Source: Hepsetus odoe (taxonomy: Eukaryota > Chordata > Actinopteri > Characiformes > Hepsetidae). From it: a DNA stretch of 64,000 bases. Positions 1 through 64,000 of the stretch are shown piece by piece. The DNA lies in contig CM029370.1 in the NCBI GenBank assembly GCA_017165825.1, forward strand, positions 24,558,547 through 24,622,546, written 5' to 3'. The notes under the pieces are model-generated. The model was not told the origin of the DNA. It searched no databases and saw nothing but the letters and a program-made list of their open reading frames with translations. The position numbers and the translations under genes are program-made. How positions within the stretch are numbered: position 1 is the first letter of the stretch; every line of letters starts with the position of its first letter.

Positions 1-553
1 ACTATTCACAAGTAGATATGTGTAAACAGTGCAATCACTTTAATGGCTGTTTCTGAATATCCAAACTCAAGCCTTGCAGGTGAGCTGAAATCTTAGTGTT
101 TGATTAACATAATAAAAGCGATAAAGAATATTTATGAAAAACTCTGCCCATACTTTTTACAGTATAACCAGTATGGCTATTCTATATATTTATATTTATA
201 TATTCTATATATTTCAACAACAGCAAGTCAAAACTGCACGAAACTGACTTTAGACACATAAGTCTAACTGGGGAGCATGTCTGTTTAGACCTCACTGCAA
301 CTTCCGCTAAAATATTAAAACTACTAGAGCAGGTCTGAAACTGAAACTGGCTGAATAAACCACGATACTTAATACTGTATGGGTAGCTAATGATTCCACA
401 AGGTCTTATACTGAACATTTTTGCTTCTATACAAAATAATGTCACTCTAAAAGTTTTAAATATGATTATTTATTTGTGCTCAGTCATTCCTGCCATCCGT
501 TCTCGTGGCCCCACTGTGCCCATTCGTTTTTGTATCTTTGTAAGTGTTTGTAC
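1..553. other. intron 3' of exon 58, nothing recognised
   Basis: AT-rich intronic sequence continuing past the left edge; short open frames on both strands lack any support. Confidence 0.7.
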
Positions 554-63963
<63,410 letters not shown>

Positions 63964-64000
63964 CTGCAGAAGGGAATGATTCAGGGCACCCAAATGGATC

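Overview
This window is vertebrate nuclear DNA, almost certainly from a teleost fish. It contains one gene on the minus strand: the central rod of nesprin-1 (SYNE1/syne1), a giant spectrin-repeat protein that links the nuclear envelope to the cytoskeleton. I resolved 58 exon positions from splice sites, codon phase and protein similarity. They run 5'->3' from about 63963 down to 554. Neither the N-terminal calponin-homology domains nor the C-terminal KASH domain is here, so the gene is open at both ends. Identity rests on long stretches that match human nesprin-1 as I remember it, in the same exon order; no search was run. Teleost origin is inferred from the repeats: tRNA-type SINEs, Tc1-like transposons, and SINEs ending in a CTCTGGATAAGAGCGTCTGCTAAATG-like tail.

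Layout by decreasing coordinate, which is the direction of transcription: exons 1-11 (64.0-57.2 kb), exons 12-22 (54.7-44.6 kb), a microsatellite-rich zone with two damaged exons (43.9-37 kb), exons 26-37 (37.2-25.6 kb), exons 38-45 (21.4-12.5 kb), a 2,158-bp giant exon (11.4-9.3 kb), and exons 47-58 (9.2-0.55 kb). By hand count, the 56 intact exons total 12,990 bp, exactly 4,330 codons in one frame, or about 40 spectrin-like repeats.

Introns hold two well-preserved but inactivated Tc1-like transposons, a third Tc1-like relic with a SINE nested in it, an internally deleted relative of the first, a short MITE, about 15 copies of one tRNA-type SINE, six copies of a second SINE, a minisatellite and many microsatellites, including a ~775-bp GA/CT tract.

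The most interesting observations are: (i) exon 23 carries a one-base frame error plus an amber stop where human nesprin-1 has Trp; (ii) exon 25 carries two frame errors; both lie at phase-symmetric positions, so skipping them keeps the frame; (iii) exon 50 contains a roughly 120-residue Ser/Thr/Asn/Gln-rich repetitive insert in a place where the human protein has a short linker; (iv) the 3' splice site of exon 26 lies at the end of the ~775-bp polypyrimidine tract; (v) two introns appear to use GC donors. I found no RNA gene, CRISPR array, second protein-coding gene, promoter or polyadenylation site that I could support.
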